A model generated the notes under the pieces. It did not search any database and was not told where the DNA came from. It was given only the letters and a program-made list of their open reading frames with translations. From an uncultured Alphaproteobacteria bacterium (GTDB lineage: Bacteria; Pseudomonadota; Alphaproteobacteria; Caulobacterales; Caulobacteraceae), in NCBI GenBank assembly GCA_903860975.1, contig CAIOSI010000032.1:1-64000 (forward strand): 64,000 nt of DNA. The letters are read 5' to 3'. Each line of letters begins with the position of its first letter. Positions within the stretch are counted from its first letter, which is position 1. The position numbers were made by a program, and so were the translations under genes. This document shows positions 37,945-46,665 of the stretch, piece after piece.

Positions 37945-38613
37945 ATGATGATCCTTTTGGGCGTGGCCGTCATCGTCGTCGGCTTCGCGATCCGTCTAAA
38001 TCCGCTCTTGGTGGTGGTCCTGGCGGCGCTGACCAGCGGCTGGTTCGCGGGCTACTCGCCGTTAAAGGTGATCGCGGCCTTCGGAAAAGCCTTCAACGAC
38101 AACCGCCTAGTGAGCACAGCCTACCTTGTCTTGCCGCTTGTCGGCGTTCTCGAACGGGCCGGTCTTAAGGAACGTGCGGCCAAGATCATCGCGGGTCTTC
38201 CCGGGGTCTCGGTCGGACGTTTGCTGATCAGTTACATGGCTATACGCCAAGTGACCGCCGCCGCTGGCCTTGTCTCGATCGCAGGCCAGGCCCAAACGAT
38301 CCGCCCACTGATCGCGCCCATGGCGGAGGCGGCCTCGGAAGTCCGCGACGGGCCGCAGGATCTGAAGCGGCGGTATGCCATTCGCGCTATGGCCGCAGCG
38401 ACGGATAACGTCGCAGTCTTCTTCAGCGAAGATATCTTCGTCGCCATCGGCTCAGTCCTTCTGGTGGTCGGCTTCCTGACGAGCAGCGGTATTGCGCTCG
38501 ACGCGATCAAGATTTCCGTGTGGGCGATTCCAACCGCCTTTGCCGCGTTTGCGGTCCACGCGGCCCGCCTGCTGCTGTTTGACCGTCGGCTCAAGGGCTT
38601 GGCCAAGCCATGA
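37945..38613 (+). CDS. DUF969 family membrane protein (putative transporter subunit)
   Basis: The 222-residue protein is almost entirely hydrophobic helices (about five to six), starting MMILLGVAVIVVGFAIR. The soluble-side motif NDNRLVSTAYLVLPLVGVLERAGL-type region and AIRQVTAAAGLVSIAGQAQTIRPLIAPMA contain conserved-looking polar residues within membrane segments, including Asn, Arg and Gln. It matches DUF969. In Firmicutes, DUF969 and DUF979 genes sit beside 5-oxoprolinase genes and are annotated as putative 5-oxoproline transporter subunits. It has a strong AAGGAGA and its stop overlaps the DUF979 start (ATGA). Confidence 0.85.
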   Translation: MMILLGVAVIVVGFAIRLNPLLVVVLAALTSGWFAGYSPLKVIAAFGKAFNDNRLVSTAYLVLPLVGVLERAGLKERAAKIIAGLPGVSVGRLLISYMAIRQVTAAAGLVSIAGQAQTIRPLIAPMAEAASEVRDGPQDLKRRYAIRAMAAATDNVAVFFSEDIFVAIGSVLLVVGFLTSSGIALDAIKISVWAIPTAFAAFAVHAARLLLFDRRLKGLAKP

Positions 38614-39566
38614 TCAAGCTTGCCTTCGTCTACCTCGTGGCGGGCCTGATGTTCGCTGGATTCAGTCTCCTGAGCGCATTGGACCGTGGAAACTCCAAAC
38701 GCTTCGGCAACGCAGCTTTCTGGGGTCTGACGGCGGTCAGTTTCTTAGCCGGCGATAAGTTGGGCGATCTTGGGAATGGAATCGTTGTCCTTGGGTTGGC
38801 GCTCCTCGCCGCGCAGGGTCTGTTGGATCTTGGCCAGCCTGCCACGACGTCTGCCGGTGAGCGGATCGAACTTTCCGAGCGGTTTGGAAATAGGCTCTTC
38901 GCGCCCGCATTGATGCTTCCGATCGTCGTCGCCCTGGGCGTGCTGGTGTTGAAGCCCGCCCAGATTGCCGGGGTACCGCTTATGGACCCAAAGCAGGCGA
39001 CCCTGGTGTCGCTCGCGCTTGCGGTGATCGTCGGCTTGACGTCTGCGCTCGTCCTGTTGCGCCAGCCTTTGATCAGCCCGCTTCAAGAGGGCCGCCGATT
39101 GGCGGACACCATAGGCTGGGCCATGCTCCTCCCGCAGTTTCTTGCAGCTCTCGGCGTCGTCTTCGCACTTGCCGGTGTCGGCAAAGAAATTGGGCTTCTC
39201 GTGACCACTTACCTGCCGGTCGACACCCGCTTCGCCGCAGTCGCGGTCTATTGCGTGGGCATGGCCGGCTTCACAATGTTGATGGGCAATGCCTTTGCCG
39301 CATTTCCAGTCCTGACTGGCGGCGTAGCCTTGCCCATCCTTATTCACCATTTCGGGGGTAACCCGGCGGTAATCGCGTCGATTGGTATGCTCTCCGGATT
39401 TTGCGGAACGCTGATGACCCCGCTTGCGGCCAACTTCAACCTCGTGCCCCCAGCCTTGCTTGAGATTCCCGATCGCTATGCAGTGATCAAGGCTCAGGTC
39501 CCGACCGCCCTAATCATGCTGATTGTCAACACGGTGCTGATGTATGTCCTCGCCTTCCGCCACTAG
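38610..39566 (+). CDS. DUF979 family membrane protein (putative transporter subunit)
   Basis: The 318-residue partner of the preceding DUF969 protein, with about nine hydrophobic helices. GNAAFWGLTAVSFLAGDKLGD near residue 33 and FTMLMGNAFAAFPVLTGGVALP near 230 are characteristic, as is GMLSGFCGTLMTPLAANFN near 273. DUF969 and DUF979 proteins almost always occur as adjacent genes, so they probably form one complex. Substrate: 5-oxoproline has been proposed elsewhere; no 5-oxoprolinase or pyroglutamyl peptidase gene is near here. ATG overlaps the upstream stop; its 3' end overlaps the DUF2891 gene by 23 bp. Confidence 0.85.
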   Translation: MIKLAFVYLVAGLMFAGFSLLSALDRGNSKRFGNAAFWGLTAVSFLAGDKLGDLGNGIVVLGLALLAAQGLLDLGQPATTSAGERIELSERFGNRLFAPALMLPIVVALGVLVLKPAQIAGVPLMDPKQATLVSLALAVIVGLTSALVLLRQPLISPLQEGRRLADTIGWAMLLPQFLAALGVVFALAGVGKEIGLLVTTYLPVDTRFAAVAVYCVGMAGFTMLMGNAFAAFPVLTGGVALPILIHHFGGNPAVIASIGMLSGFCGTLMTPLAANFNLVPPALLEIPDRYAVIKAQVPTALIMLIVNTVLMYVLAFRH

Positions 39567-40593
39567 ACAGCAATCGGGTCGCCTAACGCCCGAAATCGCC
39601 TCTAGGTTTGCTAAAATCGCACTCGGTCACGTTACGCGCGAGTACCCGAACAAGCTCGACCATGTGCTGGACGGTCCAGCCGATTTGCGCGGCCCACGCG
39701 ACCTGCACCCAATTTATTACGGCAGCTTCGACTGGCATTCTTGTGTTCACGGCTATTGGCTGCTGGCGAGCCTGCTGCGACGTGAACCCGGCATTCCGGA
39801 GGCAGGTGCCATTCGAACGCTCTTCGATCAGGCCATCACACCTGGCAATGTTGCAGGCGAGGTCGCCTACCTGGCCCAACCAACCGCCCGCGGCTTCGAG
39901 CGTCCCTACGGCTGGGGTTGGCTGCTGAAGCTGCAAGCCGAGTTCATCGATCATGACGCGCCATGGGCCAAAATTCATCAGCCGCTCGCCTCGGTCTTCG
40001 CCCACAGGTTCCGTGATTTTCTGCCGAAGGCCCATTATCCGATACGCACAGGGGTTCATTCTTCGACCGCTTTCGCCATAGCCCTAGCGCAGGACTATGC
40101 CTTGGCAGCAGAGGACACGGCGTTGACAGAGCTCTTCCGTGAAAAGGCCCGCGCCTGGTATATCGCCGACCGCGATGCGCCGGCCTGGGAACCGTCTGGA
40201 GACGAGTTCCTCTCTGCGACCCTTGTAGAAGCCGAGTGCCTGCGCAGGCTCCTGCCGCCCTCGGAATTCGCGCCCTGGCTGACCGCCTATTTGCCCAGAG
40301 CCGCGCAGCGGCTTCCCACGAGCCTATTCACGCCCGTCACCGTCTCCGACCGATCCGACGGCAAGATTGCCCATCTCGACGGCTTGAATTTGTCGCGCGC
40401 CTGGTGCTGGCGCGAAATCGCCGCGACGCTTCCTGTCGATCACCCGCTCGCCGTCGTCGCCGAAGCGGCGGCGCAGGCGCACATGGCGGTAAGCTTGCCC
40501 CATGTCGCAGGCGACTATATGGGCGAACATTGGCTAGCTTCGTTCGCCCTCCTGGCGATGACTGGTGGCGAAGATATGCAAAAAATCAGATAG
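39544..40593 (+). CDS. DUF2891 family protein, predicted soluble enzyme
   Basis: A 349-residue protein without signal peptide or membrane helix. Conserved-looking motifs are IYYGSFDWHSCVHGYWLL (about 57-74), RPYGWGWLLKL near 122, TGVHSSTAFAIALA near 166, WEPSGDEFLSATLVEAECLRR near 217, HLDGLNLSRAWCWRE near 275 and GEHWLASFALLAM near 326. Regular helical pairs with His, Asp, Glu and Trp at loops suggest an alpha/alpha toroid like glycosidases or lyases, with an acidic/His active site. Matches DUF2891; reaction unknown. Its overlap with a transporter gene suggests it processes the imported compound. Confidence 0.83.
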   Translation: MSSPSATRQQSGRLTPEIASRFAKIALGHVTREYPNKLDHVLDGPADLRGPRDLHPIYYGSFDWHSCVHGYWLLASLLRREPGIPEAGAIRTLFDQAITPGNVAGEVAYLAQPTARGFERPYGWGWLLKLQAEFIDHDAPWAKIHQPLASVFAHRFRDFLPKAHYPIRTGVHSSTAFAIALAQDYALAAEDTALTELFREKARAWYIADRDAPAWEPSGDEFLSATLVEAECLRRLLPPSEFAPWLTAYLPRAAQRLPTSLFTPVTVSDRSDGKIAHLDGLNLSRAWCWREIAATLPVDHPLAVVAEAAAQAHMAVSLPHVAGDYMGEHWLASFALLAMTGGEDMQKIR

Positions 40594-40685
40594 TTATTGA
40601 ATGTCTGGGCTTTCACGAGCGTCGTCAACGCAGCGCGCTGCCACCAACGGGCGACCTGCAGATAAACGACCGGTTCGCAAACGAG

Positions 40686-40728
40686 CGTTCGCCGTCATTT
40701 TAAAATTTCGTCCCCCTGACGGCGAACG
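40686..40728. terminator. 12-bp inverted repeat between convergent genes, probable bidirectional terminator
   Basis: CGTTCGCCGTCA (40686-40697) and TGACGGCGAACG (40717-40728) are perfect inverted copies separated by a 19-base, AT-rich loop (TTTTAAAATTT). It lies between the DUF2891 stop (40593) and the nnr stop (40762). No T-run follows outside the stem, so termination is not certain. Confidence 0.5.
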
Positions 40729-40761
40729 TCACGATCGACAATAATCTGAACTTGCGAAGCC

Positions 40762-42249
40762 TCACCGATCGTCGAAAAGCCGACGCAGGACCGAGGGTGC
40801 AAGCCCGGGCAGGTCTTCAGAAATCAGGCCCGGACCATGCATTTCAGCCGCCTCGGAATGGATCCATGCGGCCGCACAGGTGGCCTCGAAGCTTTCCATG
40901 CCCTGCGCGACCAGGCCCCCAATAAAGCCCGCCAGCACATCGCCTGACCCTGCCGTAGCAAGCCACGGCGATCCGTTGGTATTCACAACGCATCTGCCGT
41001 CAGGCGCGGCGATGACTGTGTCTGACCCCTTCAGCAACACGACCGCGCCGGCTCGCTCAGATGCGGACCGGGCCGCTGCGATCCGTTCGGGTGACGCCGC
41101 CAAGAGGCCAGGGAACAGCCGCTCAAACTCGCCGACATGAGGCGTCAAGACATCGTCACGATCGAGCCGTGAAAATAATTCCTCGGTATCGTCGCGGAAG
41201 ACCGTAATGGCATCGGCGTCGAGGATCATCGCTGCGCCCGTTCGCGCAAGGGCCAACACGTTCAAGAGGGTCGGCTCGCCAACCCCCGCCGCCGGCCCAA
41301 TCACGGCTGCGTCCGCGTCCTTGGCGGCCTGCTCAAGCTCAAGGTCGGTCTCGAAGCCCATCAGCATGACCGCCTCTAGGTGGCCTGCGTTGATCGGAAG
41401 GGCCTCGGGTGGCGACAGCACCGTCACAAGTCCGGCCCCGATCCTGAGGCCTGCCCGCGCCGCCAGCCGCGCTGCACCCGTGCTCCAGGCCTCGCCGCTC
41501 ACGACAACCATCCGCCCGCGCGCGTGTTTGTGAGTCGCCGCCGACGGCCATGGAAAACGAGAAAGCCAAAGCTCAGGTCCGTTCTCTTTCACCCAACTCT
41601 CGCTCGCGCCCAAACCGATGTCCGCCACGGTGACGTCTCCACAACGACTGCGCCCGGGCTCTAGAACATGGGCCCGCTTTTTGGCATGAAAAGTAACAGT
41701 AATCGAAGCGCGGGCCGCAGGACCGATAGGCCTGCCGGTGTCGCCGGGAACACCGCTCGGCACGTCGACCGCTACGACCCGCTCAGGCGTCTCTGCCATA
41801 TTCAGCGCCGCCGCCGCTGCCCAACCTTCCAGCGCCCGCGACAGACCCGCGCCAAACAGGGCATCGATCCAAACTCCGGGCTCTAATCCGCCATCTAGGG
41901 ATCGCGTGACGCCCTCCCATCGGGCGCTCGCTGCGCGGGCGTCCTGTGTTGCGGGTTCGCCAAAGGATCGAACTTCGACCGGCCATCCTCGATCTTTCAG
42001 CAAACGCGCCGTCACATAGCCATCGCCGCCGTTGTTTCCCGGCCCGCAAAGCACCCACGCCTTCTGCTGATCGAACCTGGCGCACACAGCATCTGCGACG
42101 GCACAGCCAGCCCGCTCCATGAGGGTCAGCCCCGAAATTCCGCCTGCGATCGCGGCACCATCGACGCTCGCCATTTCCGCGACAGTCAGAATCTGGCGTA
42201 AATTCGAAATCGTAGCGCCCCTTCTAGAGTACGCCCGTAGCCGCTTCAC
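40762..42249 (-). CDS. nnr: Bifunctional NAD(P)H-hydrate epimerase / ADP-dependent hydrate dehydratase
   Basis: Repairs damaged NADHX and NADPHX. The 495-residue fusion has an N-terminal epimerase domain (LMERAGCAVAD near 42; CGPGNNGGDGYVTARLL near 68) and a C-terminal dehydratase domain of ribokinase-like fold (TPHVGEFERLFPG near 375; VLLKGSDTVIAAPDG near 408; GSGDVLAGFIGGLVAQG near 440). The GTG start at 42247-42249 overlaps the upstream phosphatase frame by 26 bp. Distinct organisms have the two activities split; this is the fused bacterial form. Operon with thiolase and phosphatase. Confidence 0.94.
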   Translation of the reverse strand: MKRLRAYSRRGATISNLRQILTVAEMASVDGAAIAGGISGLTLMERAGCAVADAVCARFDQQKAWVLCGPGNNGGDGYVTARLLKDRGWPVEVRSFGEPATQDARAASARWEGVTRSLDGGLEPGVWIDALFGAGLSRALEGWAAAAALNMAETPERVVAVDVPSGVPGDTGRPIGPAARASITVTFHAKKRAHVLEPGRSRCGDVTVADIGLGASESWVKENGPELWLSRFPWPSAATHKHARGRMVVVSGEAWSTGAARLAARAGLRIGAGLVTVLSPPEALPINAGHLEAVMLMGFETDLELEQAAKDADAAVIGPAAGVGEPTLLNVLALARTGAAMILDADAITVFRDDTEELFSRLDRDDVLTPHVGEFERLFPGLLAASPERIAAARSASERAGAVVLLKGSDTVIAAPDGRCVVNTNGSPWLATAGSGDVLAGFIGGLVAQGMESFEATCAAAWIHSEAAEMHGPGLISEDLPGLAPSVLRRLFDDR

Positions 42250-42793
42250 GACCCATCGCGATCAAGCCGAGTGCAGTGCCGTCGGTCTCGAGGATCGTGA
42301 CTGAAGCATGGTCTGGTCGGAATGCCAGTACCTTGGGATCGCCAAGCAACTGCGAGACCACGGCATTGGTCGCGACATAGTGCGAAAAGACCGCAGTATT
42401 CCCGCGAAGGACCAACGACGCTGCGATCTCACGGCGCCAGGCGTCGTAATCGAGTTCGCCCTCTATTTCAGCCCACGTCCCGGCAAACGCCTTACGCAGC
42501 CAAGGCCCGCGAGCCTCAAGTGATAGCGCTGCTGGTGTCGGGATTTCCCCAACGCGCTCATCGATCTCAATAGCAACGCCAAGCGCTTCAGCGGTTGGGG
42601 CAGCCGTTTCTCGGCACCGGCGCAATGGCGAACTGACAACCTTGGTCGGTCGCTCAGACGCCGGAAGAGCCAGCAGCCAGTCCCGCGCATCCGTGGCCTG
42701 AGCCTGCCCGATCGCATCCAGTCCAGGGTCGTCGTCGTCGCCGCCCCAAACGGCGGCGGGTTTGCCGTGACGGATTAAATAGAGGCGGGGCAT
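42224..42793 (-). CDS. Histidine phosphatase family protein (SixA/phosphoglycerate mutase-like)
   Basis: The 189-residue protein has LYLIRHGKP, whose RHG holds the phosphorylated His, then VVSSPLRRCRETA near 55 and FSHYVATNAVVSQLLG near 137 with the second catalytic His. It probably removes phosphate from a small molecule or protein; the substrate is unknown. I chose ATG at 42791-42793. A TTG four codons earlier (42805) would overlap the thiolase stop as TTGA and is also possible. The 3' end overlaps nnr. Confidence 0.9.
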   Translation of the reverse strand: MPRLYLIRHGKPAAVWGGDDDDPGLDAIGQAQATDARDWLLALPASERPTKVVSSPLRRCRETAAPTAEALGVAIEIDERVGEIPTPAALSLEARGPWLRKAFAGTWAEIEGELDYDAWRREIAASLVLRGNTAVFSHYVATNAVVSQLLGDPKVLAFRPDHASVTILETDGTALGLIAMGREAATGVL

Positions 42794-42801
42794 AGGCAGT
42801 C

Positions 42802-44340
42802 TCAATCCGGCGTGAAAAGGTTGGTTTTGCCGTCTGGCCCCTGCGTCACTCGTCCGGTACGGCCCACCTGCTCGACCTGCTCCAGGCGAGCCAATGTCGC
42901 GGGATCATTCGGGGTTACAGCCACAAAACGGCGATCATCTGCGTCACGACCGATGACAATCCCCATAAAAGGTCCCTCGCGTCGATGAACGACGGTATAG
43001 GTCTCGATCCTCGCCTCACCCTGCGGCGTTTCGATGACAACCGGATGGGGTAACGCGTCAATTTGGCGCTGTAATACGCCGGGATCCTCACGGCGGAACG
43101 GAGCTTTAGGCTTCGAAGCCGAATAAACACCCGTCGACTGTTTGGTAAGGTACCAGCCGTTCGCTGTCACCAATCCATATGCGCCAGCCTTGGCCCGAAG
43201 CTTTTGCATCATCACTGCGATTGAATGCATGGCGTAGTTGTTACCAGGTCCGCCGGCATAAGGCAGACCGCCGGTAACGGTTAGTCCGCGTGGATCGTCT
43301 AACGATAAGCCGAGTTCTTCAGCGCCAATTTCCACGGCGACGGGAAAGCAGGAATAAAGATCAATGAAGTCGATGTCACTGAGCCCGACCCCGGCCATTT
43401 CCAACGCCTTTTGGCCCGTCAGACGCATCGCCGGGCTGGAATGAAAATCCTGCCGATCTAGGGGAAACCAGAGGTCCGAAGCGTCCGCGCAGCCGTGCAG
43501 ATAGACCCACTTGTCCTCAGGCACCCCCAACTCGCGCGCCTTGCGTTCGCTGGCAATGATCACGCCTGCCGACTGGTCGACTTCCATGATGGCATTGAGC
43601 AGCTTCGGATAGGGAAAACCGACCATCCGGTTACGGTCCGACACAGTAACCAGGTCCTCGGCCGTTCGTTCGATCGAAAACCAAGCTTCGGGATTTTTGG
43701 CGGCGACCCGCGTAAACGGCGAAAACAACTGGCCCAGCCGCGCCTGATGATCGGCAATTGAACGCCGATCCCGCGCCCGCAGAGCGTTTTCGAACATCGG
43801 ATAGATGTTGATGGGCCGGTTCAGCCCGTGGCGCGCTTCATAGGGGGTGACACCGGGACGCGGGTCGCCAATGCGTTCCGGCTCTGGAAGATCCAGGTCT
43901 TCCTTCCAATCGTCAAAACCGAGGCCCTTCGTCAGCCGCTTCAAAGCGGAGCCGAGGAACTCGCAGCCAACCGCCAGGCCAAGCTCGGTCTCCCCGCGGA
44001 CAATTCGCTCGGCGAGCACATTGATCAGCTTCTGGGGCGTGTCGCCGCCCATATGGGAATAGACCCTCCAGCTTGGATTGGCACCGATGTCTCTGGCCAA
44101 GCTTGCCGGGGGGTTGGAAGAATGAGGGATAGCGCCCCGCGTGGAGCCGGGTGCATCAATGGTGAAGCCAGCGACCGCCAAGCTGTCGATCTTGGCGAGC
44201 CCCGCCGAGCCGATACCTGCGTCTATCGCCGCTCGTTCCGCCGCAATCTTCAGCAGGCTGGTCGGCGATGGTGATGTACCAGGATCGCCACGGTAGCTAA
44301 ATTGGCCCGCTCCGATGAGAACTGGGGTTACGCCATCCAT
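42802..44340 (-). CDS. Thiolase-family acetyl-CoA acetyltransferase-like protein
   Basis: A 512-residue thiolase-superfamily protein, longer than classical thiolases (about 390) because of a C-terminal extension of about 90 residues, perhaps an OB-like domain. FLGSALKRLTKGLG near 127 occupies the nucleophile region where classical thiolases have a Cys; I see Cys in VGCEFLGSA just before it. DLYSCFPVAVEIG near 327 and GGLPYAGGPGNNYAMHSI near 360 are the C-terminal catalytic segments with His. Probably acts in fatty-acid or sterol side-chain breakdown. ATG at 44338-44340. Confidence 0.85.
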   Translation of the reverse strand: MDGVTPVLIGAGQFSYRGDPGTSPSPTSLLKIAAERAAIDAGIGSAGLAKIDSLAVAGFTIDAPGSTRGAIPHSSNPPASLARDIGANPSWRVYSHMGGDTPQKLINVLAERIVRGETELGLAVGCEFLGSALKRLTKGLGFDDWKEDLDLPEPERIGDPRPGVTPYEARHGLNRPINIYPMFENALRARDRRSIADHQARLGQLFSPFTRVAAKNPEAWFSIERTAEDLVTVSDRNRMVGFPYPKLLNAIMEVDQSAGVIIASERKARELGVPEDKWVYLHGCADASDLWFPLDRQDFHSSPAMRLTGQKALEMAGVGLSDIDFIDLYSCFPVAVEIGAEELGLSLDDPRGLTVTGGLPYAGGPGNNYAMHSIAVMMQKLRAKAGAYGLVTANGWYLTKQSTGVYSASKPKAPFRREDPGVLQRQIDALPHPVVIETPQGEARIETYTVVHRREGPFMGIVIGRDADDRRFVAVTPNDPATLARLEQVEQVGRTGRVTQGPDGKTNLFTPD

Positions 44341-44507
44341 ACTTCAATCGCCTTCCAACCGTTTCACGCTGCGATCCTAGGGACCGAAACCTCACTCTTG
44401 AAGGCATTTCGCCATTGACTGGTTTTTGATCTCGTGGCGCCTACTTCCTGGGCACCAGCCGCTTTGGCGCGCGCCCTTCCCCGCCCCGCATGCGTGAGTG
44501 CTTGTGA

Positions 44508-44918
<411 letters not shown>

Positions 44919-44957
44919 CCCACACCAACTCAAGACCACTGCAAGGGGATTACCACC

Positions 44958-46370
44958 ATGGCGACAACAGCCAAAGACATCCTGGATCAAATCAAGGAAA
45001 AGGACGTCAAATATGTCGACGTGCGCTTCACCGACATTCGCGGGAAAATGCAGCATGTGACCTTCGACATCGACCTTGTCGATGATGAATTCCTGACCGA
45101 CGGCACCATGTTCGATGGCTCGTCGATCGCGGGCTGGAAGGCAATTAACGAAAGTGACATGAAGCTGCGTCCTGACCTGGACTCAGCGATCATCGATCCG
45201 TTCTACCAGCAGACGACCATGGCGATCTTCTGCGACGTGGTGAACCCCGACACCGGCACCCCCTACGAGCGCGACCCTCGGTCGATTGCCAAGGCCGCTC
45301 TGAATTTTGTGAAATCCTCGGGGATCGGCGACACAGTCTATTTTGGTCCCGAAGCCGAGTTCTTCGTCTTCGACGACGTGCGTTGGTCAGTTCAGCCGAA
45401 CAACACCGGCTACTCCTATGATTCCAGCGAACTGCCGATCAATACGGCCAAGGAGTATGAAGAGGGCAACATGGGCCACCGCCCAGGTCCGAAGGGCGGC
45501 TACTTCCCGGTGAACCCGGTCGATAGCGGCCAAGACCTTCGTGGCGAAATGCTGGCCGTGATGGGCGAGCTCGGAATGAAGCCGGAAAAGCACCACCACG
45601 AAGTGGCACCGGCCCAACACGAACTTGGACTGAAATTCGACACCATGATCATCATGGCGGATCGGCTGCAGCTCTATAAGTATGTGATCCAGAACGTCGC
45701 TCATGCCTACGGCAAGACGGCGACCTTCATGGCCAAACCGATGTTCGCGGACAACGGCTCGGGCATGCATGTGCACCAATCGATCTGGGGCGAAGGCAAG
45801 CCCTTGTTCGCAGGCGACAAGTACGCGGGCCTGAGCCAGATGTGCCTCTGGTACATCGGCGGGATCATCAAACACGCCAAGGCGATCAACGCCTTTTCGA
45901 ACTCGACGACCAACTCCTACAAGCGTTTGGTACCAGGCTACGAAGCGCCCGTGAAACTAGCCTACTCGGCCCGCAACCGTTCGGCCTCAATCCGCATCCC
46001 CCACACCGACAGCCCCAAAGGCAAGCGCCTGGAAGCCCGCTTCCCGGATCCGATGGGCAACCCATACCTGACCTTCACGGCTCTGTTGATGGCTGGCCTA
46101 GATGGGATCATCAATCAGATCGATCCCGGCGCCCCGGCGGATAAGAACCTCTACGACCTGCCGCCCCGTGAGCAGAAGAAGATCCCCGAGGTTTGCGGCT
46201 CGCTCAAGGAAGCGCTCGACAATCTGGATAAGGATCGCGCCTTCTTGAAGGCTGGCGGCGTCATGACCGACGACTTCATCGACAGCTATATCGAGTTGAA
46301 GATGGAAGAAGTTATGCGTCTTGCGCTGCACCCGCACCCGGTCGAATTCGATATGTACTACAAGTGCTAA
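44958..46370 (+). CDS. glnA: Glutamine synthetase, type I
   Basis: Forms glutamine from glutamate, ammonia and ATP as a dodecamer, the main ammonia assimilation step. The 470-residue protein has [13 protein letters not shown], the latch [11 protein letters not shown] near 50, [12 protein letters not shown] near 130, the ATP-site [16 protein letters not shown] near 262, and NRSASIRIP near 335. DKNLYDLPP near 395 holds the adenylylation Tyr (NLYDL), so activity should be controlled by GlnE. AAGGGGA precedes the ATG. The operon ends at a strong terminator 28 bp downstream. Confidence 0.98.
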   Translation: MATTAKDILDQIKEKDVKYVDVRFTDIRGKMQHVTFDIDLVDDEFLTDGTMFDGSSIAGWKAINESDMKLRPDLDSAIIDPFYQQTTMAIFCDVVNPDTGTPYERDPRSIAKAALNFVKSSGIGDTVYFGPEAEFFVFDDVRWSVQPNNTGYSYDSSELPINTAKEYEEGNMGHRPGPKGGYFPVNPVDSGQDLRGEMLAVMGELGMKPEKHHHEVAPAQHELGLKFDTMIIMADRLQLYKYVIQNVAHAYGKTATFMAKPMFADNGSGMHVHQSIWGEGKPLFAGDKYAGLSQMCLWYIGGIIKHAKAINAFSNSTTNSYKRLVPGYEAPVKLAYSARNRSASIRIPHTDSPKGKRLEARFPDPMGNPYLTFTALLMAGLDGIINQIDPGAPADKNLYDLPPREQKKIPEVCGSLKEALDNLDKDRAFLKAGGVMTDDFIDSYIELKMEEVMRLALHPHPVEFDMYYKC

Positions 46371-46397
46371 GCGTCTTTTCTTAGAACCGAACGGACA

Positions 46398-46430
46398 GGG
46401 CCGCGACGCAAGTCGCGGCCCTTTTCTATT
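46398..46430 (+). terminator. Intrinsic terminator of glnB-glnA
   Basis: GGGCCGCGAC (46398-46407) pairs with GTCGCGGCCC (46412-46421) around a GCAA tetraloop, followed by TTTTCTATT. This is the clearest intrinsic terminator in the window. Confidence 0.93.
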
Positions 46431-46665
46431 CTATTTCGCTGACCGCTCAGCGGCATTAAGGGGCGAAATTCAGCCCGTATCGGTCCTGCTGGAATTGGTC
46501 ATTCGCCTCAACCGGCCGGTCAGCCGTCGCATAGAGCCCTTAGGTCGCCTGGAAAGGCTCGACTGTGTCTGGCGAATCCACGTTCTTTACTTATCGCCCC
46601 GGTTGAACTTCGCACCATGCTGGCCCTAAAAAGGGAAAACGCTCCTCGTCGTAAGGTTCTTTCCG

